Shown one piece after another: positions 13,401-28,400 of a stretch of 64,000 nucleotides of DNA. The DNA is from Gordionus sp. m RMFG-2023. Taxonomy: Eukaryota > Nematomorpha > Gordioida > Chordodea > Parachordodidae. The stretch spans positions 25,033,120 through 25,097,119 of the forward strand of contig NC_088778.1 of NCBI RefSeq assembly GCF_954871325.1, given 5' to 3'. The position numbers and the translations under genes were made by a program. How positions within the stretch are numbered: position 1 is the first letter of the stretch; every line of letters starts with the position of its first letter. The notes beneath the pieces are model-generated. The model had not been told where the DNA came from and made no database searches. It worked only from the letters and a program-made list of their open reading frames with translations.

Positions 13401-16400
13401 GGCTAATTATGGGAAATATAATTAATTTATTATTATTCACAAAAATAGTTAATAGCCTAACATAAGTGAGCATTTAATAGAACGGATCAATTTAAGCAGA
13501 TAGTAAAAGAGAAAGAATGACATTATAATTTTTATTCACAAAAATAGTAAACCATTTATAAATTGATAACTAGAGAAAAACTCGTCAATTTGGACAAGTA
13601 GTGATCACACTGCATTTTAACTTTCAACAAAAAATAATATGAAAACCTTCTTTAAAAGCAAAAAAAAATCTCTATTTAAAAGACAATCGAAATTATTAGA
13701 AAAGATTTTACATCCATCAATAAGTAAAATTAGGACATAAGAAACACTACCTTGTTTTGCAAAACGTCACTTTCATTTTGAAAAAAAATAAGGCATCATG
13801 TAACTGAAAAAGCGATATATTAAATTTATATTGCTATTTTACTTGACGCCAATTGTAAAAGAAATAAATCCTGTGTTAGATTGTAATTGTTGTTAAATGG
13901 CTCTAGAGCCGGTTTTTAAAAATGGCTAACTCATTATCTTTAGATTTCGCTAATAGATTTCCAAATCTTTGTTCCATCTATGAGCAAGATCTTCAGGCTT
14001 GCGTGATATAATTCTTGATAAAAGGTTGAGTTAGTCGTTTATAAAAAATAATCTCAAAGAGTCATACAATACTAATTATATAGAATCACGAACACAAATG
14101 TCCTGGGCAAATAGATTCGGTCAAAAAGACACTGAATAAATATATTCACACGGACAAAAATGCCCAATTTTTTAAAAAAGTTAAATGCTAACAAAAGGAA
14201 TAATTTTAAAATTTGTCCCATTTATTGGGTATATTTTTGTCAGGTGACTTTTTTCGTTTTTATTTTTGACCAGTGTCTATTTGCTACAGGTACTCTTGCC
14301 TGGGTCTTTTTGACCAAGACATATCTGTTTTAGATTCCTCCATTTTACAGTTGGTCTAGAGTTTAATTTGGACATTTTAAATAATCGCTGTTATATGATT
14401 TTTAAGTAGATTGAATATATAAAAAGCAAATGAGTATTAAATATTAAATTTGCAAGATTCAACTTGAACCAACATAGATTTGTAACTTTTAGGCATGGCC
14501 CGGCGCGGGGGTAAATTTTTTAATATTAACCATATCATTTAAGGAGTTGGGCTCTTGCCATCAGGATTCTGATATATATTGTACAGAATGATGAAAGAAT
14601 GTTATATAATAATTAATTCTATCTGTTTTATGAATAGGTATTTTGGCAAAAGAAGTCTGATGCTAGAAAGATTTCTAAGCAATTAATCATCCTTAACGAA
14701 ACATCTCAAGCAGGTGACTGGGTTTGCGTAGCTACTTCTAACCTAACCAAAGGAAATTCTTCTATCTCTCATCAAACTATTAGTCATTTATATGTTTCAT
14801 TTATAGGTTGATTATCATTGATTCAAATAATGTTATAAAAGCTTTAAGAAAAGACGAGAGTTTGTATATTTTAAAAAGAAAATAGAATCAACAGTCAAGA
14901 AACATTACAATAACGATCACTTAACTGTTTTTTTTGAATAGATTAGGGTCAGCTATAATATTAATTTATCTTCAAGCACTTTTTAAAAAAAAAAAAAATA
15001 GAAAATAAAACTCTTTCAGTTCCATCAGGAAGAATAGGGATTGAGCAGTACTCCAATTTGATTCTTGCTGTTGGAAAGACTAATGGTGTAAAATGGAGTA
15101 AAAACAATAAACTCATACCTATTCCACCTAATGGAATAAACTTGAGAATGATAAATTTAACGGCATCTGACAGTGGACATTATTCAATCCAAACCCACAT
15201 ATTTATGGAATTCGATTTGATAGTCCTATGTAATATTTTTTTAAAAAGACTGTTTTTTCATTATAATGCTAAAATATACTTATTTAGAGTCTTTAATTAA
15301 GAGAAGGAAAAGAAAGGAATCTCTACAGGAAAGAATAATCCAAAAATGGTTAGTTGAGTATCTTAGTAGGTAATGGAGATGAGTATTTTTATAAAAAAGA
15401 ATTTAATTATTATATAAAATACAGAGGTACGTTGTTCAACATATAGTTCAAACCTTTTATTGTTTTATCAATTGTTCTCTTGATTTGTTCTTATCCATTT
15501 TTCGCGTATTTCAAATTTTTTCTATAGCTTTGATTTTTTTAAACTTAATTTTCCTCTCATTTTCGTTTGCTTTTGTATTCTGTCTGTCCGTTTTTTGAGT
15601 AATTTATTTTATTTTTTTCATTTAATCCTATTTTTCTCCGTTTTCTGCAATGATCTATGATGACCTGGAATGACGATTCATTTGAAGTATCGATTATCAC
15701 AAGCTGGTGACTAGTTTTTAAAACCGATTAACTCAATATTATATCCAGAATAATATTACGCAAGGCTGAAGATTTTGCTCATAGATGGCACAAGGGTTTG
15801 GACATTTATGCGAAATCGCGAGGCTTAGACAATTTTTTCCGGCTAAAATAATGAGTAAGCCGTTTTTTGCTTAAATCGAGCCGTTTAACAACACTACTGG
15901 TGGCATTTTATACCATGAATTTTTTTTTAATTTATAAAATAAAACTCAAATTTATTTTTTGGAAAAAAGTTTCCATAATATTTTAATGTGTTTATAAGCC
16001 CAAAATGGGTGCCATCAGCTGATTTGTATTGATGCATACTTAAATGAATGAATTTTCAGTCTAGGTATTATTTTATGGCATTGTGTTAATATCAGCTAAC
16101 CCGTTTTTATATTAGTTAGTTAGCTAGTTTGTATATTGGCCAGGTAGTTTTAGTAAACTAACCACCTACTTTGTAAATAATTTAATCATCTACTTAGCTT
16201 GTATACTTGCTCTAATTTGTTAAGTTAGTTAGTTTGTAAACTGACGGAGTCTAGTATATTATTCATATCATTGTCATCTTCGTGTTGTCTAAAAGATTTT
16301 TAAAAAAAAGATACGTTGATTTTCTACTTTGATGAAGATGATAAAATTTCTTTAAACTTTATTTCAGGCATTTTAAATAAAAATAATGCATGCAAGAGGT

Positions 16401-19400
16401 AGAATGATTTACATAAATATTTGTATTTTGAGATATAAAATTAAAATCTAAGCTAAGTAACTAAATAAAGTAACGATTTTTAGCTAACATGACTCAGAAA
16501 AGTAGGCCATCGAATAACTACTTTTGTATAAAAGTGGCACCGTTATTAATAGATATTCAGAAAATATGCAGCTTTACTTTCAATTGATACTTTATAACAG
16601 TATTATAAAATTATTCCAATGATTATATTGCAGATACACCCATAGTCCAAATTTATGTTAATGATGTTCTTATCGAGGAAATTAATAAAGAAAATCAGAG
16701 TTATATTGTGTATGCTAACGAGACAATGCCATTAAAGATGATTTTTAAAACTCAAGCTTATACTCGATACAAAGTTATTGGAAATTTAATTCAATTATAA
16801 GAGAATATTTCTTTTTTTATTTTAAAATCATAAATTTTAGTAAACCTTATCGATATTAGGCAATCATTACTCTATATTCCGATTTTCTAATAATCTTATA
16901 TTGCTAAATTTATCACAATTTAATAATAATTGTTAGCGGATAGCTATATTACTATGATAAATATTTGATAATCATTGTTGTCATCGCTTAACATTATTTA
17001 AAAGCCATTTCAAAGTTTAGGATATAATTGTTTTATCTTGCTAAAAAAAATTCTTATTTATACAAAGCTGAAATCGTATTCGTCTTCTCCAATGCCATAT
17101 AAATATATTAAAATTGTATCTAGTGAATACTAGTTTTATAAACATCATGAATCTCAAAAATATATATTTTACAAATTAATTCTAAGCATCTTAATAAATT
17201 TTTTATTGTTAATTAAACCCGGTATAAAGATATTTTGGGGAAAAATGAATGGGAAAGAAATCTATCATGAAATGAATGAATATAGTAAGCCTAACGTGAC
17301 TAAGGATGACGCAGGTCTGTATAATCTGACCCTAGTAGTGGAACCAATAGAATTGGACAAGATATATGAAAATAGGATACAATCGATTTTTGTTGAAATA
17401 AAAGTTACAGGTTTAAAAATATTTTCGATATATTTTATGAGATCCTTTTTAAAAATATTTTCAATCTTGTTAAAGTAACGTACTACCCACTATTTTTTTT
17501 ATAGGTTTCCGATAAGGCCTAATTTTTTTTTTAAGTAGCTAAAATTTATTTTTAAAAAATATATTTAAACTACTGTAATATTTAATGATTGAATTTTATT
17601 CTTTGTTTGATTCCGATTTATAACTTAAGCTTATTCATTTATTCCAAAAATACAATAATCATTAAATCGAAATATAAATATAAATTACAAATCATAGTAT
17701 TAATTATTCATTACATAATAATATATCAAATCACCGCCATTAGAACCTTCTGAACTAACTATTTAGAATTGGGTGATGCATATTGAATTATATGGCTTTC
17801 TTGTTAGGTTGTACTACATTACTCACCTTCTTTTTACTCACATTCCTCGTCATTGTCCATGTTCTTTAATATATTTTTGAGGTCGTCTTATAATCATTAT
17901 CGTATTTTTGATATGGTCACATATTCTTCTTTATATTATCACTGATATCTATTCATCCTCTTCATATCATTGATAGACTATTCTTTTTTTCGAAATTTTT
18001 GTCAGACCTTAAATTACAAAAACGCCGTTTATCTATTTCTCGCTTTTTTTATGCAACTGTCGTCCTTAAACGACCCATGCAGTCACCTTTTAACGGTCCT
18101 TAAAGATCCTGTTATAGCAGAGGCACGAGGTCATCTCTATTTCCGTACCTCCTTTACACTCGAATTTAACGATAATACTAATCTTTGAGGTCGCGGTCAT
18201 GTTCATTATCGTACACTTGAAGGACTATGGTTTCTAATCCCGCAAATTCCCGCTTCTATTTATTTATATTCCATACATTTGTCCTCATCAGTGACTCAAT
18301 CCTTCCTTTGAGTAATCATTAACAATATTCCAATATTCTTGATTATATTTCATATATTGGTAATATTTTTTTCATCATTATGAATCATTTTTCAAATTAA
18401 CATCTTCCAATATATTATCATGACTAAATCTCTGATTCCCTATTTTATCAAAATTAAATTATTAAACTTTCCAAAATCTTTATTTGGATGCTTAGTTAAT
18501 AAAAAAGATAGCAAGCTCCATTATCAAAAAATTTTAAAAAATATACCCAGAATTATTAAAGCATCACCATACTATATCTACTATACTTATCCGATACATT
18601 ATATGTTTTGGCATAGGAAAAAATTGATTTAAATACTTTAATTTTATTTGTAATCATATAATTTTATCAATGCATTTTAAATTTGTTTATTTTTAAGAGA
18701 TTTCAGTGATACGAATAAAATAATCTATGCTCATTGGAATTTCTTATCATGATATGAATACTGAAAATCAACATAATATTACATAATAGCTTAGCTACTA
18801 AAAATAAGAGCGGCCTGGAACCGGCCCTTGGAATTTTTTTACCGGGGTGTTCGCCTCAGCTCGTAACTCTTTTTACCCGATAAATAATTTATTTAGCATA
18901 CAGACTAAAGATTTCACCTTGAATAATTTTCCAAGTATAAACAGTTATTCATAAAAAAATATAACATATCAATTCTTCCAGCACACCGTATGAACGCTCA
19001 TGGCTAAAAATGTTTTTACTGATAGAATGGGATACCTTTATAATAAAAACTTTGAAAATGTCTTATAGTTGAAAACAAATATATTAATATTTCGCATTAA
19101 CGCTATTTTGTAAATGATTTATTTAATATATAAAATAGATGTATTTCTCTGATGATTAGTAAAATATTTGAAATGTAACAATAATTTTATGCATCAGTAT
19201 CGATCGGAAAAATGTATTTGTATCAGTTTCGATAAAGTTTTTATAATTCGCATCGGTTTCGATTTAAATTAGTCAATAAATCTGGATATATTATTCATAC
19301 TGATCACCATCAGTACCATTCTGAACTAACTATTTGCAATTCTTGAATGGATGTGTATTAGTTAAGCTGTGGTTCATTACAGCTATTTAATAATACAATT

Positions 19401-22400
19401 AAATAAAATTATAATATTGAAATTTATTTATAATTTTGAAATTTAAATATACTAATATTTTGAATTTTATTTGTTTGTATTATAAATTCATTTCCGAAAT
19501 TTAAGAGTTTTCGAATATTTCGTTATCTCATCAGTTTTTAAGAAATTTACCGTCTTAAATAAAAATATCTTTCGTATTCTTAATTCTTTAAGTATTTTTT
19601 TTTACATGAAGATTTATATTAATTTGAAATGAGATTATAATGATATACAATATGCTAGGAAGTGGGTGTTCTCCATTCAATCTTGAATCTTTGAAATCCA
19701 TGGGAATATTTACCACGTTTAAAATGCCTGCGCCCTATACATTAGTGGATGTTGATAGTATTATACATTGGAGTTGTAGTTCTAATTCAACTATGCTTGG
19801 TTTCCCTGAGACTATATGTCAGAATAATGGTTTTTACAACAATTTTCCTCCAACATGTGGTAAGAAAATTTGAATAATATTATATACTTTGTCTCTACTA
19901 AATAATCAATATTTAAATCAACCTATCAAATGTAACGGCGTTAATTAGTATTCAAAGTGAAGACTGGTTATGTTATTGCTTTTTAAAATAAAAGTATTAA
20001 TATTTGGGTTTGACCAAACGAATTTAATTAGTACCAACGTATAGCTCAAATATTAATTTAAAATAAAATTTGAATGAAAGCTAAATCCATAATAGTTTTT
20101 TTTTTATTATCTAGATGAGATTATGTTTAAGTATTTTTTTCTGAACCTACAAAACATGGTATGTATTGACTAGCCATATACTATGTGTTAACTGGCCATA
20201 ATATATTATTTAAGAATTTTATTATAAATATGAAATACTTGTAAAAGTACCTATGTTAATATTTATTCATTTTTTTGGATATTTAAAAACCTAATTACAC
20301 ACTAATTTATAATGATTTTATAAATCATTATCTTAACTATCTACATGATAAAAAATGCTTATTTCAATAATTTAGTCATTCATCAATTTAAAAATTGATA
20401 TAAACAAGCAAATAAATCATTATTATTGTTGAGCATGCATTATTACTTTATATTTTTGTATTTGAAATAAACGATAAATTTTGACTATATCTACACACGC
20501 TAACCACATCTAATATATAATTAATATAAATAAAAAAATGCTAAACATATTTATATAATTAATAAATCTATAATAACTAATTATCTAACAGATAAATATA
20601 ATAAAATAAATATCATTAAAAATGTTTTAACATATAAGGTTTAATTATTTTATGCTAAATAAACCCCATAAATGTTTTGCTAGATTGTATTATATAATCT
20701 TTTGAAATTTCTTCCTGATGGTTGGTGAATATTTATTAATTTAAATTCGATTTATGAGCATATTGCCAAGTCTTTGTATTTTTGCATTGTGCACTTCTTA
20801 AATTTGTTCTAGGAATATTAAATTTAGATACTGATAATGTGGAATTTTATTAATGATATATCATCAATTGCCAATTTGTTCATCTTTTCCATTTTCACCA
20901 ATTTTACGCAAGCTTTTCATTCCAAATGTGTGAATATATGAATTTCTATCATTCAATTCATAGCCAGACTCACCTGTTTATTATCATTAAATGCCTTTAT
21001 ATGTATACTAAATAAAACTTATAACACTAATTTTTCGTGTGATAAATGCTTATAAGGATAATATATATAAAATATCAATAATTTAAATTATAAATTTTTT
21101 TGACCAAATAGAAAAAATGTAAAAAGTGATTTTTATGGAAAGAGGTACTAAAAACAGTTTATTTAAAGATTTTCTTATTGGATTTCTCTATTCAATAATT
21201 CAACTTAAAGGTATATATCATAAATATATACCTTTTACCAATTTTAAGAAAAATTGATCGAATAGATAAAATGTTAAAGGGTGGCTAGTTTTCATACGTG
21301 GCCATTTAAGCCACATCTTCTCTTTATATTTGAACCCACATTCAGATTTATTTTTGAATCTAACCTGATGGCATTTTGCGTTAATAAAGTATATATTTAA
21401 CTTTTTGTAAGTTTTAAGCTTTAAATATAATGTTATTAAACGAACCTAGTAAATTTTTAAAATGTGCCCGATTAAGATTTTCAAAATGATATTGTGTAAG
21501 CCAAAATTTATTTCATATCTGGCACAAAGACTTGGATTTCTATTTGCCAAATCTTGAGGCATCATATTATTTTGGTTTAAAAACAACACTATTCTAATGG
21601 AAAATTATCTTAAAAAATCAGTTTATCATATTCTTTATCATTTTCCTACTATGAACTTCATCTTTTTTTAAATATCTTTATAAGATATTAAGCGAAACAA
21701 TTTATACTAATATACTCACAGGTTGTTCTTTACCACCAAAATTTACTAACGCTAAGTTGGTTATGGATAAAGGGCAAATTAGAATAAAATGTCACGAAGG
21801 TTTTGGGTTAAAAGAAACGATTATGATATGCCTGAATGGGACTTGGTTTCCAAATGTGACAAGTTGCCTTAAAAGTTTTTTTTGAATTCAAACTTTATAG
21901 ATTTTTTTTTAAATCTCCAGTCGCCTCCATTATCTTTTATCATTATATTCCAAGGAGTGAATTTTATTTATTTAATAGTCCTCAAAAAAATATCTTACTA
22001 AATTGGAGATATTTTTGCCCTCAAAATTAAATTTAGGTGTGCGGCGAAACCATTTTGCTAATCATTACAGATGCCAGTGATTTATAATTGTCGTTTTAGT
22101 TATTCACAAACTCTCGTTATAATATATGATTTCAAAATATGTAATAATCCTATTTTAATTCTATTTTTTTTTGATAATATTTTTTAAAGTTTGTAAAAGT
22201 AATCCCAGAGATTTAGAAAATCCTACTATGAAGTTGAAAGATGATCCTAAAACTGTTTATTTTGAAGGTGACTTGATAGATATTCCTTGTAAAAATAGCG
22301 AAATCACAGGTGTCTCCACATGGGTATGCAAAAATGGAAATTGGAATAAAACGAGTCCTTGTATGAGAGGTTATAGTATTTAGTTTTTTTTTGAAAAGCC

Positions 22401-25400
22401 TTTTATAAAGATAATGGATGTTTTCATGCTCTATATTATGATATTATTGTAATCTAACTAAAGGTTTATTTAAATGTTTTATGATTGACTGTTTTTATAA
22501 GATTTACACAATAATATTAATTTTTAAATTTACAGATTGGCATATATTGTTTCATCAATACACCAATATTATTTCTTTCTTTAAATAGCCCTTCAAGGCT
22601 TGAATGCTCGACGTAAAAAGATAATACCTTTCATTTTTATACACATATACGCAAAAGACCCCACATCCAACAAAATCATGTAAACATCCCTGATTAAATT
22701 TTAATTCTATCATAACGATTTTTTGGTCTGTGGTCGTATTATCAAGTACTTATTATAGAAATAACAGAAATATGCTTCTAAATTATATTTTCCCTAGTGT
22801 AAGCAAATGTATTTCAAAAAATAAATTATGGGATAATTTATTAACTTTTCCCTACAAATGCCTCGCCCCTCCAAAATCCAAGAATATTTATCTCTTTGAC
22901 CACATTTAATATAACTTGGAAATTTTTGATTCCTCTCATCCACTGAAAATAAATTAGCTTATGTAAATAATGACACTTTATTGCTTCTTTAAAATCTTCA
23001 TCTTAGCCGGTATAAGTTTTTGACCGGGGTTTCATTCTAGTGAATATTCTGTCATGAAGACTCAGTCCAGCCACCAGAGTCTTTATATTACTTGAAAAAT
23101 TACTAAGTATTCCAATAATATTAAATTTTTATCTCATCCTCGTTAAAAATGCTCATTGAAATTTTGGAATCACTTCATAAAACCTTTTTATAAAAAAACT
23201 TAAATTTATCCATACCTGGAAAGTTATCAAATCACCTGGAAAAATAAAAATGGGAGTTGGGAGTTGGGAGTATAATCTATATAAAATCACTTCATACTTT
23301 GTTTATTACTCTTTCCTTATTTTTCCATTTAATGAAAAATCTTAAATAACCAGCTTTATCTTCTCAAATGAAGACTTACTATAACTGACCCTATCAATGT
23401 GACAAAACAATATCTTCCGAAATAATTTTATATCCGCTGGAATGACAAAATCCTTTTACCCTTATTTTTTTTTAATTATATAATATATTTTATTACTTTT
23501 TTCTTACAAAAATAGCCAAAAAAAAATGATATAACAACAAGTCTACAAAATTAAAGCTAATTTAATTATAAATAAATAATATAAATTAATTAAGTAATAT
23601 TACATTATTAGTAAAATAATTAATAAAATAACATAGATTAATTAAACATTAATATAAATTTAGCGCTAACATTATAATAATATGCAACAAAATGGCCGTC
23701 TATACTATGCATATAGGATGTTCAATTACGGCGTTTCGGATATTGAAAAAATAAAGCTGAGATAATTGTATTTTACTATGTTTATGGCTAATCGTTGGCG
23801 TAGGTAGAATCCCTCGTTGGGATCCTCGGTCCTAGCAGAGATCCGTTTTCCTAGCTCTTTAAAGAAGTCTAGGGCATGAGAGCTAAATCTTTTTCCAATT
23901 TATTCTCCGTATCATCTCTCAATGACCCAAATTTTCAAAATGATGATAAAATCTGGGGCCATTAATGATGGGAAGTCCTGTCTAGCAAAAACTTGAGGAA
24001 TTTTCTAACCAATGAAAAAGAGTAACCCTAAGTTATAGATTCTATAACGATCTCGTTCCACCCTACTATTACATAAAATGAAGCATATTAATAAACGAAG
24101 GAATACGCGAACTAGATTGCATTCAACCAAGGTGGGCAAAACGATATTTTTAAATAAAAAGGAACTAATTTAAAAAAGATTTACATATCTTTAGATTATT
24201 TACTAACATTGGTAGAACAAAATCTAATAATTTGATAACAATCCCTGGGCTTGAGTAAATTTCTTATTAGGACTACACGTGGATCTTAGCCTTCCTAACC
24301 AATATTAACAACAATCTGATTATCCTAATATATAAAGAAAATAATAGATGAAAAGCATGGCAATTTTATATTTTCCTCAATTATAACAAAGTAAAAAAAA
24401 AAAACATAAACATTTAAAAACCTATGTAATTCTTAATCTTTAAACAGAACTTATAAAAAAAATTTAAGCACAATTATTGTTCATATTTAAAGACCCATAT
24501 ATTTTTTTCAATTTCTTTAACTTTTTTATATATATTGTATTTTTATTCATATTTTGTTATTTTTATTTTTTTTTAAATGTTTTATTTAGTTTTTATACAA
24601 ATTTAAGTATTTTTTTGTTTGATTTGATAAAAATTTAATTTAGTATTATTTAAAAATAGGATAAAAGTATGTCACGCATCGGCATAATAAGATATTTCTC
24701 TGTAGATTTTATCCTTCGAATTCGGTTTTAAGATAGATGTGTTACCGAATATGTGATAAAAGCAATGTGTGTTAGACATCTATAAACCCGCCCGCACCCA
24801 AGTTGGACCGGTCCTTTTTTTAAAAAACAATTAATTCGGATTGGGTGTGGTGCTTAATATATTTTAAAAAATTTGATAGGGCTTAAATAGTGAAATATTT
24901 ATATAAATTTTAAAATTTTTGCAAGAAACAAGATGCCAATATTTTTTATTTGTCTTAATTTGTAGAAAACTAGGCGCCATATATTATATTATATTTTTTT
25001 AATAAAATGCCAAATGTCTATTATATTATAGTGTTTATTTTTCAACTTTAAAATCATTTTTTTGAGCGCGTTTTTTTAAATTTAAAAATTTGATTTTACT
25101 GGAAATGTATTCCAACATGTTTGTATTACCTATCTTATGAATTTTAGACAATTTTGTCGTTAACCTTTGAGTCCTTTCTTATAAAAATTTATGGAAATAT
25201 AAATTATATTAAGTTCAAAAATTCATTTAAAATTGTATGAAATTCATATAGTAGGTATTCCAAACATGATGGAATACATTTCTGGTAAAATCAGATTCTT
25301 AATTTTAAAAAACGAGCTCAAAAAAATGATTTAATGTTGAAAAAATAACACATTAAAAGAAAAAACTCTTTCTAACATATCTATAATATATTAAAAATCA

Positions 25401-28400
25401 ACTAATTTATATAAATTTAATCAGGGCCGGGGGACGACTGAACTATATTTCGGGATAAATTAAAAAATTTGTTCGAGATCTGACCGGACAAATTTTTTAA
25501 AAAAGTTTAGGGATGAGTCGGGATTGAAAAATTAGGCCCGATGCAGATCACTAATATGTATAATAATTTATGAATTGTTTGAAACTTTTAAGCCAGGCAT
25601 TTTATATTTCCGGTAAAATTAAATTTATCACCTATAAAAAAATTGTTAAATTTAAATTTGGAAAGTAGCATAATAGTTTGCTGAACGCATTTTTTAAATT
25701 TAAGGAATTGATTTTGACACAAATGTATTCCAGTGTAAATCAAGCGCGTAACTATAGAAGAAACCCCTCCCCCCAATTTTGCATAAAAATTATTTGTTAA
25801 TAAAAATTATCCCCTTGCACATATCATCCCCACCTCCTCTCCTTCTCCCCCAAAAAATTTAAATACAATATAATAATAAGAATTTTTCGAAACTAAAATT
25901 ATTTTTATAATAATATAATGTAGCTAAAGGCCTACAATAAGTGGACCTAAAGGCCTTCAATAAAATTTATGGCGGAAAATCTCACTGAATAGAGGCACCC
26001 CCCCCCTTACAGTAAAATTCTGAATACGTCTATGAACCTATTCTATAAATTTCTAACAATTTGGTCACACACTTTTGAGCTATTTTTATAATAAAACATC
26101 GATTGTCGGATTAAGCACATTATCGGGAACAGATAATTTTTAAAAGAGTAACTTTACATATTTTCTAATTATAAAGTTTCTATATTCGCTAATTCTATAT
26201 TTACAGGTTGCCAAGAACCAACTATCAAATTCGCCAAGTTTAGAGGTATACCTATATTTATATTAAATTTTGGGTCATGGGAAGGAAATTTATTTAAATT
26301 TCTATTCGTCTATTTATAATTACATGCTAGGTCAGATAGGACAGTTTATTAATAAAAAATGGTTCAATTTTATTCAAAAATTTTTTTTTGATATCTCTAC
26401 TCCTTACTTCAGATACTTGCTTAATTTTAAAAATATTCTATCCAATTTAAAAAATTTCTTTACAGTAGTTGAACATTCCTTGAGTTGACCAATTATCTAA
26501 ATTTTGTTATATTATCATATTTTTCTTTGAAAATGAAAATTCTATTTTGAAGAAAAAAAAGTTTTTAGTAGTGGTGAGGCCCCATTGTCTAATCGACTTG
26601 AAGCGGTTTTATCGGATATACAAAAGCCCTTTTCCAATAAAAGTTCTGATACATTTAAAAAGAAATCTAAAAGAAGCGAGAAATATATTATATGGGATGA
26701 TGAAGGTTTAAAATTAAAATTTTTAAATAATACATTGTGATTATTTTAATTAATTAAAATTTAATTATATTAATGAGCAGACCCATGTAAAATGTTGGAA
26801 ATAAATGATGAGCCTTTTTCAATTACTATACTGGATAAATTTTATGAACATATGGACAAAAGGCGCAAATATGACCATTTGCGACACTTCTTATTCAAAC
26901 GTTATCAGCAAGACGCGAAGGTTAATTTCAAGGAATCAAACTCCAGCCGGAATAAATTTATCAAAGATTTTTTTAGAGTGATGTGCCTAAACTTAAAAAC
27001 ATTTGATATCAATGAAAATAAGGGGCCACACCCCTTTTTATTATGGATAAACGAGTCAAAAATATTTCATCTTTTAAAGAAAAGACAAGCTGGTACATAA
27101 ATGGATCAATTTAATAGAATACATAATAACACCCGCTTCATATATTGGCCACACGCTATTTTTTTTTATTGGTATTATGCCTTCTAAAATTTCAATAAAG
27201 ATATTTATTTTTATTAAGATTCTATAAGGATCAAAGTTATAATGGATATAATTTTAAAAATAATAATATACGATGTAATGTAATGTTAATGTTAAATATT
27301 TTAAAAATTAAATAGATAGCGTCTAATTTTTATTATGATAATTTATTTGTGAAAAGATTCGGTTAATGTTAAAAGCTCGATTTGAGCCGATTAAAAATGG
27401 CTAACTCTATTTTATCCTGAAAAATAGATTGGTGCTCAATGATTATAATAAATGAAAAATTTTCAAAGTATAGTGTTATTTTTATTAAAATTTTAAGATA
27501 CATACATATAAATATAAAAATTTAACAGTGGCCGAATATATATACTATACATGATAGACGCGGGGTTATACATTTGATTTACCGAAATAATATTTTCTTA
27601 TAAACTTACAAAAAAGTTATAAAATTAACTGAGTATAATAATAGAATTTTAAACTAACAAATGTGCCACAATTTATAATAATTTTATCCAATTTAAATTA
27701 ATTTAATTTCAAATAAAATTTTTTTTATTTAAAATAAATATAATATTGATATAATGATATTTAGAGAAAAATAGATGTTATTTTTGACCATAAATGTTAA
27801 ATTGCCAACAGAGATTAACTCGGGCTGGCCTGGTCAAACCTGGAGGGTAAAATTTTATGAAAATATTTTTAATTTTAAAATACTTTGTACAAGTTGTCCT
27901 GACTGATCGAAAATCCCATTTTCTAGGTCAGGCCTCGGGATAGGTATCGCCTATCTCTAATCGTTAAAACATAAAACCTAAATATAAAAATAAAAGGGAG
28001 AAACAGAAGTCCTAAACCAAATTTCAGCCTCAATCCAACTACATCGATGTCTTCGCATCTTAAAGGCAAAAATTATTCTATTAAACACAAAGAGGACGAT
28101 AACTCTGTTAGTTTGGGAGAAGGTCAAAAAAATCCTACCTCCGAGAGTAACAAAGTATACAGGGTAGGATTTCAATTGCAGGCCACTTGTTTATCCACGA
28201 GGAAGTTAGAGGGTTCTTCCAATATTATTAAATGTCAAGAGAATGGACTATGGGAGCCTCTCATCAATTGCGATAGTTATGTATTATTTCGATTCTAAAA
28301 TTTAAAATATATTGTTGTATTGAGGGACTCGGGATGGTATGATATACCAGGGTTGAACAATATTAGCCTTTTTATTAAAATATTCTGATAGTAGTTTAAT

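Noticed and set aside
25741-26034. Complete hAT element with C-run and G-run ends
   Set aside because: Ends (CAAGCGCGTAACTATAG and ACGTCTATG) are only loosely inverted and the 8-bp flanks do not match; it may be a scrap of the CAGGCGCGTA family.
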